This document shows, one piece after another, positions 48,453 through 59,335 of a DNA stretch of 64,000 nt. Below the pieces are notes generated by a model. The model had not been told where the DNA came from. It did not search any database and saw only the letters and a list, made by a program, of their open reading frames with translations. Every line of letters starts with the position of its first letter. Positions within the stretch are counted from its first letter, which is position 1. Source of the DNA: Heterodera schachtii (taxonomy: Eukaryota > Nematoda > Chromadorea > Rhabditida > Heteroderidae); contig SIJG01000002.1 of NCBI GenBank assembly GCA_023374025.1, positions 1,399,790 through 1,463,789 on the forward strand. The letters run 5' to 3'. The position numbers and the translations under genes are program-made.

Positions 48453-50954
48453 TGACTCTCATCAATTGAGTGGGCAAAACATCGTCGTGAAAAAGAAAGA
48501 AACGGTTTACTTTCCTTATACAAAGATGGTGGCAAAAATGTACGATTTTTAAACGGCCGCCACACAATTTTTATGGGTGAAAAATTTCGAAAAATAATTT
48601 AATTAAATCAAAGGACAAATTAAGGCAATTAAGTATTTGTTTACTTTTTTAAAGTATTTATATGGTTTGTGTTTTGATTGTAAATTGAAAAAAAGATTTC
48701 TCGAGGAAATTAATTAATGGTATTATTTCCATTTGATTTTTTTTTGTTACAACTTTGAATGTGGAGCTTAATTTCCCGAGATTTGTAACCGCGACCTGAC
48801 CACCTTCGATATGGACAGACGGACTCATTACGAATACGAATTAGAATTTTCAACTCTCGGAATTACTTAATTCTCGGCTAATTTAATTTGAGGGTTGTTA
48901 AAATGCGCTTTTCATTGATTAAAATTTTACAGGATTAAATAGACAGACTCGAGAAATGTCCCCCGAAAAATTGAGGAATTGTGCCGGGGGCGACCATTAA
49001 ATTTAATCGCCGCCATTTCAAAGAATTATTAAATTTTTGCGACGATTAATGCAAAAAACTTTGTACCGCCCCTTGACAACGCTTCTTCATCCGCACAGAA
49101 GCACTTCTAAGGCGGGGCTAATAATCAATGTGCTAATTAATGGGAGCATTTGACGGCAATAAAAAGGAAGACGAATAAGCTGTCCATAAATCCCCGAGAG
49201 TGTTTTTTAAGCGCCGTTAATTGCGTCGTGGCTAATCCTAATTATTACAGAAAATGAGTGACTGACTGCATAATACAGATTTTAACCTGATGCTTCTGCT
49301 GCTGCCGCTTAATGGCGCAATTGCTTAAGCCTTTTTTTATGTACGAATATTTTTTGCCGCCGCCATCAAAAAATTAATTAAAAATAAATAAAATAAAAAT
49401 GCGTCGCTATTTTTCAATTCATTTGTTAAATAATTATTGTGAGGCAAATGAGGCGTAAATGTTGCCAAATCATTAAATGAAGCGAAGGGACACAAACACA
49501 CAACAGAGTGAAACGATGACTAAAACTAAGGGGAGAAAAAGGTGATCAGAAGGAAAAAAGAGAGAAAAGTGCACTTTCGGTGATTGCCCGGGGCCCTGAA
49601 ACTTTTAAATAAAAGGCCAATTCGCTGAGTTAAATATTTCTGGTGAAAATTCCGTTTTGATAAAACCTTTTGCTCAAATCGCGAGAAGTGATGATGGGTC
49701 CATAGGAGAAAAGCACACAGAAATGGCTGATCGGAGCAAGAAATGTTATGGTGATCAAAGCGCGATCAAAAAGAGGGATGTTGATCAAAGTGGTGATCAG
49801 CCAAGAGGAGATATGACCAGTGCTAATTGGAAGTGACCAAATCAAAATGCATGTGAAGATCAAACAATGTGATACATGATCAATTTACATCATCATCAGG
49901 GAGCGGTTTGATCACTGATCAATGATTGGTAAATGTGATTTTGACAAACGACGAAAAAATTAGTCCCATTTTGGTTCTGTGCTCTAAAGAATTAATTCAG
50001 ATTTTGTTTTCAGTAACATTAATAAATAAGCGCATGAAATTGGGAGGAATTGGGAAAGGCAGTTAATTGGTTGTTCCCTTTTTTGGCCAAAAAATGGGGA
50101 AGGGAATGAATGGCCAACAACCGACGGACGGACGGACGGACATTAACAATGGCCAAAACAAGCAAATGGAAAGGGGGGGGGAAGGAATGAGCGAATTTGG
50201 GCGGAGGGAGTGGACGACGGACAACCCGAGCAATATGCAAACAGCAGCAGATGAAGAAGAATGGGTAATTAGTTGCATTATTAGATGGACAAATGGGCGA
50301 ATTAGGGGGGGGGGGGGGGGAATACTCATCACCCAGCAAAAGCAGCAGGTGATGAACAGGTTGCTGTTGTTGGCTGCTGTACTCCTTCCTTAGTGTGGTG
50401 ATGACGGGATGGGGAAAGATGATCTAATATGATGATGAAAATGAATGGACACACAGAAGAGAGTTCGAGAGAGAATGGAAAGGGGAGAGAATGAGAAAGA
50501 AAGAGGGGAAAGAGCGAGGAAAAGCATGCAAATATCTGTTACGACCGGTCGAGAATGGGCAATGGCCGATGGCTTTTGAGGGTTAGCATGGCTCGAGAAT
50601 TCTCGACCACAACGGATGGGTGGTGGGCACTCTCCTGCTGCCCATTAAGCATTTCTGACTGGAGTCGTGTACTAATTTGTAAGGGATGGCCCCAAACATT
50701 GCGAGAAGAGGTGAAGAGGAATGAATTCGTTGTGGGTGGCACTACAATTACTGGCCAATCCTATTTTACCGCCCCGGCGGCACACTTTGCGTCAATTCGA
50801 AGCGGTGCCATCGAAAAGTTGTCCGCTGGAGCTTTTCTCTCCGCTTCCACTGTCTGCATATATCTACTATAAATATACTCCTTTTTTCCCAAGTCATGCT
50901 GTTTGTTGTGCTTTTGCAAGCTGCGGCAATTTGAGGAAAAGCCGCGGGCAAAAG

Positions 50955-50957
50955 AGG

Positions 50958-51007
<50 letters not shown>

Positions 51008-51030
51008 GAGAGAGAGAAAGAGAAAGAGAG

Positions 51031-51061
<31 letters not shown>

Positions 51062-51075
51062 GATGGAGAGATTTC
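50955..51075 (+). repeat. (GA)n microsatellite with AAAG interruptions
   Basis: About 120 bp of GA repeats, pure at the 5' side and interrupted by AAAG at the 3' side. Confidence 0.95.
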
Positions 51076-51781
51076 GGGAGAAGAGAGAAAGTACTGCGGA
51101 GAGAAAGAATTGATTTGGCAAAATTAGCGAAGAAGCTTAAGGTTACCTAGAATACCTTTATAAAATCCTAAATTACACATTAATTCTGCATTTTGTATCA
51201 GCGGTTCCAAAGCGTTCTTTTAAAATCGATCCGAGTTTTACCGTGATATATTTGAATTTATTTTTATGGCGTTTTCCTTTTAAATTCGGCCTCTAATTGG
51301 CCAAAAATTTTCTCGAGTGGACGAATCCCATTGCCACTTTCATTTGCATAATGTTGCTCAACGCCGGATGGTGCATAAATTTTTAATTCGTAATCGATTC
51401 GAACAGAAAATCTGATTATCGGACCCTGAAAACCCTACTTTATTCCGAAAAAAATGGTAAAACATTTTTTTCAAGTATGTATTACATATTACCCCATCAT
51501 CGGCATTCTGAACACACTCCCCCGTTTCTTACGATATTGAACACTGTAAAACCTGTTTTTCTTCCCATCTTTTTGTTTTTGTTAGATTCTCTCATTTAAA
51601 CTTAACAGAAGTTGATTTGTGGTCCATGTCATTTCTGCTGTTGTTGTCATTTTATCATTATTGTGCTCATTTTATTTGTGTTGTCCATTTCCGTCGTTTT
51701 TGTTAACTAAACAACTAATAATGCACACAATTATTTCTTTTTACAATTTTCTGCCTTTTTCGATTTCAAATAAGTTAATTA

Positions 51782-53405
51782 ATGTGCTCCAGTTCTGTAG
51801 CCGCATTTCGCTTTTGTCAGTTTTCTTCGTCCTTATTCAAAGCACAGTGTCCGCAGCGCATTTTTTGCAGGTTTTTGCTATCAAAATTTTTTATTTTTTA
51901 TTTGATGTTCATTTTTTATTGTTCAAAATTTAAAAAAAAATGTAAATTTAAGAGCCGCATCGACTGTCATGTCGACCTCCGAAGAATTCAAAAAGCAGAG
52001 CATTGTGCCGGATGTGGTCACAAAGGCGCCGGAAAAGCGGGCAAAAGTGGTGTTCGACAGCGGAGTCGAGGTTTGACATTGCAACCGATGAGTATTTCTA
52101 CATTTTTTAACGTAGAGGATTATTATGATGTGTTTTACTTGTAAAAAAGTCGGGCTTTTTAGATAAACTGGAAAACGCATTTGTTTACAAATTCTTTACT
52201 TAACTTTTGTTTAGGCTAATCTTGGCAACGTCCTGACGCCTACCCAAGTGCAGAATCCGCCGAAAGTCACCTGGGAGGCCGAGGCTGGCAAACTGTACTC
52301 CCTTATCATGACCGGTAAAGAACACCTTTGTGAATTTTCGGCTTATCAGTCTCCGCAAAAACGTGTTTATTTTTCAGACCCCGACGCACCGAGTCGCAAG
52401 GAGCCGAAATTCCGCGAATGGCACCACTGGTGCGTTTTTATCTTCCTATAACACTTTGATTTTATAAAACCATGACTTTTAGGCTCGTCGTGAACATTCC
52501 TGGCACCGAGGTGGACAAGGGCAATGTGCTAAGTGAATATGGTTAGTTATTTTATTTATTATTTTTTTTAATTTTCCGTTTTAAGTTGGTTCGGGGCCTC
52601 CCCAGGACACTGGTCTGCACCGTTACGTCTACCTGATTTACCAACAAAAGAACGCAATTAAAGACACCGAACACGGCCACCTGACCAATCGTTCTGGTAA
52701 TATTTGTTTTTTTTTCTAATTTACCTAAATCCCTGGAGAGAATTTTTTATTAAAATTTAAGGTGACAACCGTGGTGGTTGGAAAGCGGAAAAATTCGCGA
52801 AAAAGCACGAACTTGGCGACCCGGTGGCTGGCAATTTTTATCAGGTAAAATTTTGAAAAAAGCGGCACTTTTTTACTTTAAGGGGACCCGACGAAAACCC
52901 AAAGGGGGGATCTTTTTTGTTTTTAGAACGCTATCAGGACAAATTAATTTATTTTAAATTAATGTTTGATTAATTGAGTTCCTTTAAAATTACATATTTG
53001 TATTGTGATATTAGTCGAAGACCTCACTTCAACAAATTGTTTTTTTTTTATTTTTATAAATGGTATGGGTGTCCCTAATTTAACTTTTTTATTTTAGGCT
53101 CAAATTCAATTCCCGGGGGGTTTTTGAGGGTGCTGATTACGAATCTGAACTCGGATTTGCCCAATTCCGAATCCCGGACCCAAACTCGAACAAAAAGTTG
53201 AAAACTTTTTTTCAAAAATATACTTAAAATCGGTCAAATTTTGGCGAAAATTGCGGCTTTTTATCCAAGTAACAATTAAAGTATTTGTTTTACATCAAAA
53301 ATAATAGTTGTACCCATTCTTCAGGATTGCCACTATTTCATTAACAAAATTTAGGCCGAATTTGACGACTACGTGCCAAAACTGTACAAGCAATTGGGTT
53401 GTTGA
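51782..53405 (+). CDS. Phosphatidylethanolamine-binding protein (PEBP family)
   Basis: Eight exons: 51782-51870, 51953-52070, 52215-52314, 52378-52429, 52483-52541, 52586-52696, 52762-52844 and 53355-53405; 220 residues, phases agree. PEBPs bind phospholipids and, in animals, regulate kinase signalling. Signature blocks: [20 protein letters not shown], then [18 protein letters not shown] (ligand-pocket motif), [59 protein letters not shown] and [16 protein letters not shown]. It resembles C. elegans F40A3.3 and OV-16-type proteins. The first exon (from ATG 51782) is basic, Ser/Phe-rich and lacks acids, like a mitochondrial presequence; a shorter product from ATG 51969 is also possible. Three of seven acceptors are AAG. 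Confidence 0.93.
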
Positions 53406-53544
53406 AATGAAGAGACGTTTTGCTGAATTGCGATGGACCACCAATGACGATTTATTTGACCATTTATCAGTCACTTTGTTTTTCCGTTTGAAGGAAACGA
53501 AAAATTTGTTCAATTGTTTCGCTCAATCATTTCATTTTGTTTAA

Positions 53545-53551
53545 CAATAAA
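53545..53551 (+). terminator. Candidate poly(A) signal of the PEBP gene
   Basis: AATAAA about 140 bases after the PEBP stop codon, upstream of the next gene on the same strand. Confidence 0.45.
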
Positions 53552-53781
53552 TTAGCAAATGCCAAAATTCCTTTCTATCTGTATTATCTTAGTTTATCTC
53601 ACTGAGTAAAATCACTAAACTGAATGGTCCGAATCAAATCAAGAAGCAAGTTCTTAACGGGCTGTTGTGGTCGTTAAAACTCCATTTTTTCAAATATTTG
53701 TTTTAAACGTTTCGCCAAACATTACGTTTAATTTCTTTGCTAAAATAAAAATTAGTGAATTGCCTTTTGTTCATTTGTTTG

Positions 53782-55467
53782 ATGATTCGTTTGCTTACGT
53801 TTGTTTTAATTTTGATTTTGGCACTTAATTCGCTTCCATCTTTCCCATCATTTAGCGAAGTTTCCTTTCTTTCTTTTTTGTCTTCTCCTCCCATTTCCCT
53901 CTCTTATGGTGGAACTTTCGCCAACTTTGGTTTTTGTGGCGATTCTTTTTTCCGCCCCTCTGCAATTTTATCTCTCCGCTCGGTCCACCTCCGACGCACA
54001 GTTTTACCTGCACGAGTCAGCAAATTATCTTTAATTTTATTGCATTAAATTTAAATACCGAAAATAAAATTCTAAAATTGGTTTAGATTTGTGCAGCAAG
54101 TCAGAGAAGTGTATGGCCGTTATTTCAGCGCCATTTTCGGCGGATGGGACCTTTTCGAGGAGGAGGACGAAGTGGAGGAAATGGGCCACGGGAAAATGCC
54201 AAACGCAGGCGAAGAAGACACAGTGGACGAGGACAGTCTGGGGGAGAAGGGCGAAGTCAGCAGGGATCTGTTCGGAGGTATTTATCATTTTCAAAATGCT
54301 TTTCCGCTTTGGGGCTATTTAATTTTATTTAAAAACGCTGTCAGTTAAAAATATTTCAAGTACCAAAACACGACCCTTGAGAATTAAAAAAATTATTAGA
54401 GCTCGACTTTGAAAAAAAAAAAGCCGACCTTGATTTATGTTGGCCTGGACCTGAATTTTTAGAAATTTGCTTTTAAAAAGCAAACAAATGTTAGAAGAAA
54501 TCAATTAATTGATTATTAGGAACATCTAAAAATATTTAATTTACAATAATAATTTGTTTTTAAATTTCTAAATCATTTTTTGAAAACTCAAATAATTCTA
54601 GATTTTTAATTTTTCGTTTTTAGCCTGGACCTGATTTTTTAAAATATTTGTTTGGACATGGGTTTCCTGGACAAAAATCCATGTCGAGATATTCCGAGTT
54701 TTGGTCCTTATTTTTGGGGTTTTTCAAACCATTTTAAAATTTAGGTTCCGACGAGCCACGACATCCCCGGCCTCCGCACATAAAATACCGCGTTGGTCAG
54801 GTGGTCCGGCATCGGATTCACAACTATCGCGGAGTGATCATCGCATGGGATGAGAAGGCGAAGGCGCCCGAGTGGTGGATAAAGAAAGTGCACGGCGATG
54901 TGCCGGTCGACGAGCCCAACTACACACTTCTCATCGACACTCGGGGTAAAGCAGAGGAATAATAATGCAATATTGAAACTACGCATTTTGGTGCCATTCC
55001 TTCAGAAAATATATAAAAGTCGTCTTTTTTTCGAAAAAAAATTTCTGGCTAAAAAGTCGTCCAGAAATTCCTGAAATATAAACACTTCCTTTCTCATGAA
55101 TTCACTTTGCAATTTTAAGGGAATTTTTTGACTGTTTGGCATTCCGTTGGTTCAAATTCGCCCCATTAATTTTTTTAAATTAAGAATTGGGTTCAATTTT
55201 CCGTTTTTTCATTGTCCGTTAATTTTGTTTTTTTTCAGACCGTCTGATCCCACAAATTGCCTATGTTGTCGAGCGCAATATTGTGCTGCTCTCCAGCGGT
55301 GCCATTGTCCACCCGTTGGTCAAACATTACTTTGAGTCCTTCGACGGCACTTGTTACAAATCGAGGCCATGGTAACAATTAAAATTAAATTTTTTGGTAT
55401 TATTTTATTAATTTTTAATATACACATTTTTTATTTCAGGCACAAAAAAGTGTACCCGAACGACTGA
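53782..55467 (+). CDS. YccV/HspQ (hemimethylated-DNA-binding-like) domain protein
   Basis: Five exons: 53782-54015, 54097-54277, 54745-54945, 55239-55371 and 55440-55467; 258 residues, phases 0, 1, 1, 2. The C-terminal half is a YccV-like domain: KYRVGQVVRHRIHNYRGVII, AWDEKAKAPEWW, YTLLIDTRDRLIPQIAYVVE and HPLVKHYFESFDGTCY. This domain is found in bacterial HspQ and in animal FBXO21. Here there is no F-box; instead the protein begins MIRLLTFVLILILALNSLPS, a signal peptide or membrane anchor, and has an acidic middle (DLFEEEDEVEEM). The first exon is the least certain because its donor (cgagtcagc) was chosen by phase. The gene lies 376 bp after the PEBP gene on the same strand. Confidence 0.8.
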
Positions 55468-56677
55468 TGAGACGCGACCCATTTGACTGACTGAACTCCC
55501 TCCCCTTTTTCTTTCTTTTGACTAGTCGTCCTATTTCGGCACCCTCCCTGGCTCCAAAAAAAAAAACTTGTTTATATGTTAATCCCCCCGTTTTTGGCAC
55601 GTTCTCCGACGCCATTCTTCGGCACATTTTCCGATGGCATTCTCTCCCCCCCCCCCCGCCGATTTGTTCCATCCTTTTGCTGGCGATTTTCCTCCATTCC
55701 CTGACGGGTTCATTCCTCCTCATCATCATCAGTCAATTGTTTAGTTTTCCCTTCCTTTGTCCCCTCTTTTGTGCCTTTGTTTTCCTAGTGATAGTGCCGT
55801 TCACAGTGATACTACGATGATTCGGTTTTCATTACCCTGCAGAGATTCTATGTCAATGAAAGTTGGACAGATATTATTATTATTCATTATATTATTTATT
55901 TGTTGCAGAACTTTATTTATCGAGTTTATTGCTTTTTCGTTACCCATTTAAACGCATCGATTCGTTTTTTATTACGATAAAATTCAACAAAATTCTTTTT
56001 CGAAACTTTTGTTCTCCAATTAAACTCGGCCCTTTCTTCCCTTCTGCCGTTAATTAGCTTTTATAATGAGCGATTCGTCTTTTTTCCACCTTTTTCTCTT
56101 TTGTGTGCCTTTCTTCCTCTTTTGCCAGTCCATTTTCTCTTTTTTCGCGCTTTTATACATATATTTACATATGCATAGCTTTGCGTTTATGCTTTTTGTA
56201 CATATTCCTACATTTATAGTACTATTTATTCCCCAAAAAACTCATTAACGAGATTAATTTTATTAGTTTCACACAATTATTTATGTATGACTAAAAAAAG
56301 ATATTTTATTTTATCATAAAAGTTAATGTTAATTTTATTATTACTTACGGCAAATGTTTGATTTAATTTTAGGGCTTTTAAATAGGAATTTATTTTTTAA
56401 TTACTCGTATTTTGCTCCCCCCCCCTTCCCGTTTCAAAAGGAGCTTATATTTGAAGGGCTCTCCAAGGAATTAGGTAGGTAATCAAAGTGATTTCAAAAA
56501 ATTTTATTTGACTTTTTAAGTAAACAAAAATCCAAGGCACACACCTAAATGATGAATTCCATCCAAAAAACATATATTTGGGGCGAATTTCAAAAGGGTA
56601 ATTGTTGTTAGTCCAACACTAATTAAGACACACTAATGATCAATTAGGGGCAGTGTTATAACTTTGCGTGTCATTAG
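55468..56677. other. 3' flank and intergenic region
   Basis: T- and C-rich sequence, including a poly-C run at 55644-55657. Open frames are Phe/Leu-rich by composition. Nothing coding could be supported. Confidence 0.5.
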
Positions 56678-57071
56678 TTAATTGATTCGTTCATTTTCCT
56701 CCCCCTTCTCATCTTCGTTGCTTTTCCTCCTCTGCTGTTGCTTCTCCGTGTGCCAATTTCTCACTTCTTCCCTCAACGCTTCGTTCTCTCTCCGGCATCG
56801 CTTCAATTCGTTGTCCATCCGTTTCAATTCGTCCCTCAATTGTCCAATTTCTTCGTCCTTTTCATTCATCGCCGTTTCGACACGCTCTGAACGAACGCTC
56901 ACTCATTTTTAGACAAATAATTAGGCATTAATTAATAAATGTGAAATGCTTAATTTGAAAAGCCTCCCATTTTGTTTTTGCTTTTTCTCGACAAATGAAA
57001 ACAAAAAAGGCACCTTTGAGCCGCTCGATGAATGTTTGAACTTTTTTGAAGTTCAAAACGAACTCATCCAT
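56678..57071 (-). CDS. Small coiled-coil protein
   Basis: Two exons on the minus strand, 57014-57071 and 56678-56886, joined in phase 1, give 88 residues from ATG 57071. The sequence MDEFVLNFKKVQTFIERLKE continues into a long, highly charged heptad helix (EIGQLRDELKRMDNELKRC, NEALREEVRNWHTEKQQQ) and an acidic tail. Donor AAGgtgcc and acceptor gttcag flank a 127-bp intron. I do not recognise the family. It may be a small cytoskeletal or scaffold protein. Confidence 0.65.
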
Positions 57072-58808
57072 TAACAAATTAATAACCAAAATTGATTGAG
57101 CCGATTAGCAAAAAGTATTCTTTAGTGGGAAGGAAGTAACAAATTAATTATAGAAATAAAATTGGGATAATACTGGATGAAAATGAAGCAAATAATCAAC
57201 CCATTAAAAATGAATGAAATGGGAAGGCGGGAGGAGGTAAATGTGCCTTCGGCGGTGTGCCCTTGTCGAAGGCTGTCAAAATGCCGAAAATAAAACACAT
57301 CGAGATTATGATCTCTTATTTTAAAAATTGAGACCCTATTTTATATTCTAATTTAAAATTAGAAAAAATTGAAAATAAAATTGCGTTTGATGTGCCGCCA
57401 TTGCAATTAAACACTTGAAAAGTCAAATATTATAATTGACTCAAATGTGGGCCAATTGTCTCCCCAAATGATAAAAGGGAAATTGTCAAAAGTAATTGAC
57501 TAATAAATAAAAGACATAACAATAAAATGCCACCCTCCCCCCCCCCCCCCCCAATTTACAAGTGCACTTTTTCATTGCCAATTGGTTTTTTGCACATTGA
57601 CAAGTCGTCTCGCTTTATATGTATAAAGGCTCTTTGATTTTGATGCGGGACGGAAAAGATTTTTTAAAAAAGGAAATACAAAATTTCTCGAGTCGGGAAA
57701 CAAAATTGATGGCCAAACTGTTCGGGAGAGGGGGGGGGGGGATGGTGGCCGTGGTTACGGTTTTTTTTTTTGTTCTGACGGTGATTTAATGTGCCATTCC
57801 ATCACAAAATGGGCCAGAGGATCACCGAACCTCATAATAACACAATGGGCGTGGGAAGAGAATTGAATTTTGTCGGATGCGCAAGTGAATGGGCGGCGTA
57901 AAATAAAAGTGAATGTGCGGAGGACAAACGAACAAACGAACGAAAGTGAGGGAGGAAATGGGCGGGGGGGGGGAAGCGGAGAATCGATGGATTTGGGAGA
58001 GCGCGACGGAATGGAAGGGCATCGGACGGACGGATGATGGAAAACGGTGGTCGGACGGGACGGACGGACCGGAGGGATTTGGGGGGGGGGGGAAGAAGGG
58101 GAAAGGGATCGGACATTGTCGGACAGGGGCGGATGATCTCCCCATTTACACTCCCTTCTTTCTTCTTTCCATCCCATCCCATTGAATCCGCCGATTTTCT
58201 CCAAAATTTGTGTTTGCGCGAGCGGAACGGAAAACAGAGAGAGCACTTTTGGGGAGAGGGGGGGGGGGGGGGGGGATTTGTGTATAAAAAGAGACCAAAG
58301 AGACCGACCAATTCATTCATTCAATCCGTCCGTCCCTCCGTCTTCCCGTTTCGTTTGCTCTGCTGGCGGAGATGAAGGAGTCATTCACATTCAATTTGCA
58401 CGTTTTTCTCATTGGAGAAAAAAATATTATTTTTCATAGAATGCTAATCCAAAAAATAAAATCATATTTTGTGCATATTTAACAGTCAAAAAAAACTGAA
58501 TGAATAGGCAATTAAAAAGAAATATTTATTATTTCAAAATAATTTATGCCTCTCAAAATCTTTTGAGAATTATTTTTAAAAATTATTTTTCTGTAAAATC
58601 TAAGCATTAACAATTTGAATCTTTTAGTGATTGCATGAAATCTGTTGACTTCAGCTTTTACTTAATTCGTTCCTTAAAAATAAAAAACATTTAAAAACAA
58701 ACGTAATAATTTAATTTTTATTCGAATTGAAGAAACATTTTAATAAAATATTTAAAAATATTTTTTTTCCTTATTCTGTCATCATTTTTTGTTCTTTGCC
58801 CAATTAAT
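57072..58808. other. Intergenic region with poly-G tracts
   Basis: AT-rich with poly-C/G runs at 57536-57551, 57730-57741, 57964-57973, 58080-58092 and 58258-58275. The G-rich block 57940-58280 resembles other such blocks in the window. No gene seen. Confidence 0.5.
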
Positions 58809-59335
58809 TCATCGTCCTTCAAATTGTTGCTGTTGTTTGAACATTAACATGCACTGGACGGGCGAGAAAAAGCCTGAAAATGTTTAATAATTAATTGCCT
58901 AAATATAAATATCATTAATTAATTAATTACAATTTCGGTCGTATCCGTCCCTTCGTCGCTTTTTCATGTCGGCAATTTGGTCGGCGGTGCCAACAAATCG
59001 GTACATCGGAGTGCCAGTGCCAATTGGTGGCAAAAAAGTGTTCAGGCTGTCCGAGTCTCTGAATTATAAGATAATTGATTTGGATTTTTAATTAGAAATT
59101 TAAAGTCCCTTTGTATGGTAATTCTTCTCTACAGTATCGCAACCAAACCCCTACCGTACCGTAACAGAGCGGCGAAAAAAAGTCGGCCATTGGTCGGATC
59201 AAGCGGAAGTGATTGGCCATTGGTGATCAGAACACAGAAAATTGTGGAAAAGCACAACAAATTGAAATGTCTTCCGTTTCCGTTGTCGGCGGAGGGGGCG
59301 ACGGAAAGGCGAAGAAAAGCGGGGAGAAGAAGCAT
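58809..59335 (-). CDS. Putative allatostatin-C/somatostatin-like neuropeptide precursor
   Basis: Three exons on the minus strand: 59160-59335, 58931-59058 and 58809-58873; phases 2 and 1 agree; 122 residues. Exon 1 contains a hydrophobic signal segment (NLLCFSTIFCVLITNGQS) followed by LPLDPTNGRLFFAALLR. The middle exon has TFLPPIGTGTPMYRFVGT and then a polybasic site MKKRRR. The final peptide, DGYDRN-CFFSPVQC-MLMF, holds two cysteines spaced C-x6-C (102 and 109) with F, P and V placed as in arthropod allatostatin C (C-Y-F-N-P-I-S-C). Known AST-C precursors also place one disulfide-ring peptide at the C-terminus after a basic site. The product would be a secreted peptide hormone acting on a somatostatin-type GPCR. 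The tail after the ring (KQQQQFEGR) is unusual. The exact N-terminus is uncertain; a further 5' exon is possible. Confidence 0.65.

Larger units (their letters stand above)
47039..51781. other. Long intergenic stretch
   Basis: No gene could be supported. Contents: a possible small upstream exon of the Regnase gene near 47220-47358 (minus), a G-rich block at 48241-48452, TGATCA-rich sequence at 49700-49930, poly-G runs near 50175 and 50306, and a GA microsatellite. Confidence 0.45.

Noticed and set aside
48093..48567. Proline-rich frames opposite the G-run block
   Set aside because: Homopolymer artefacts.
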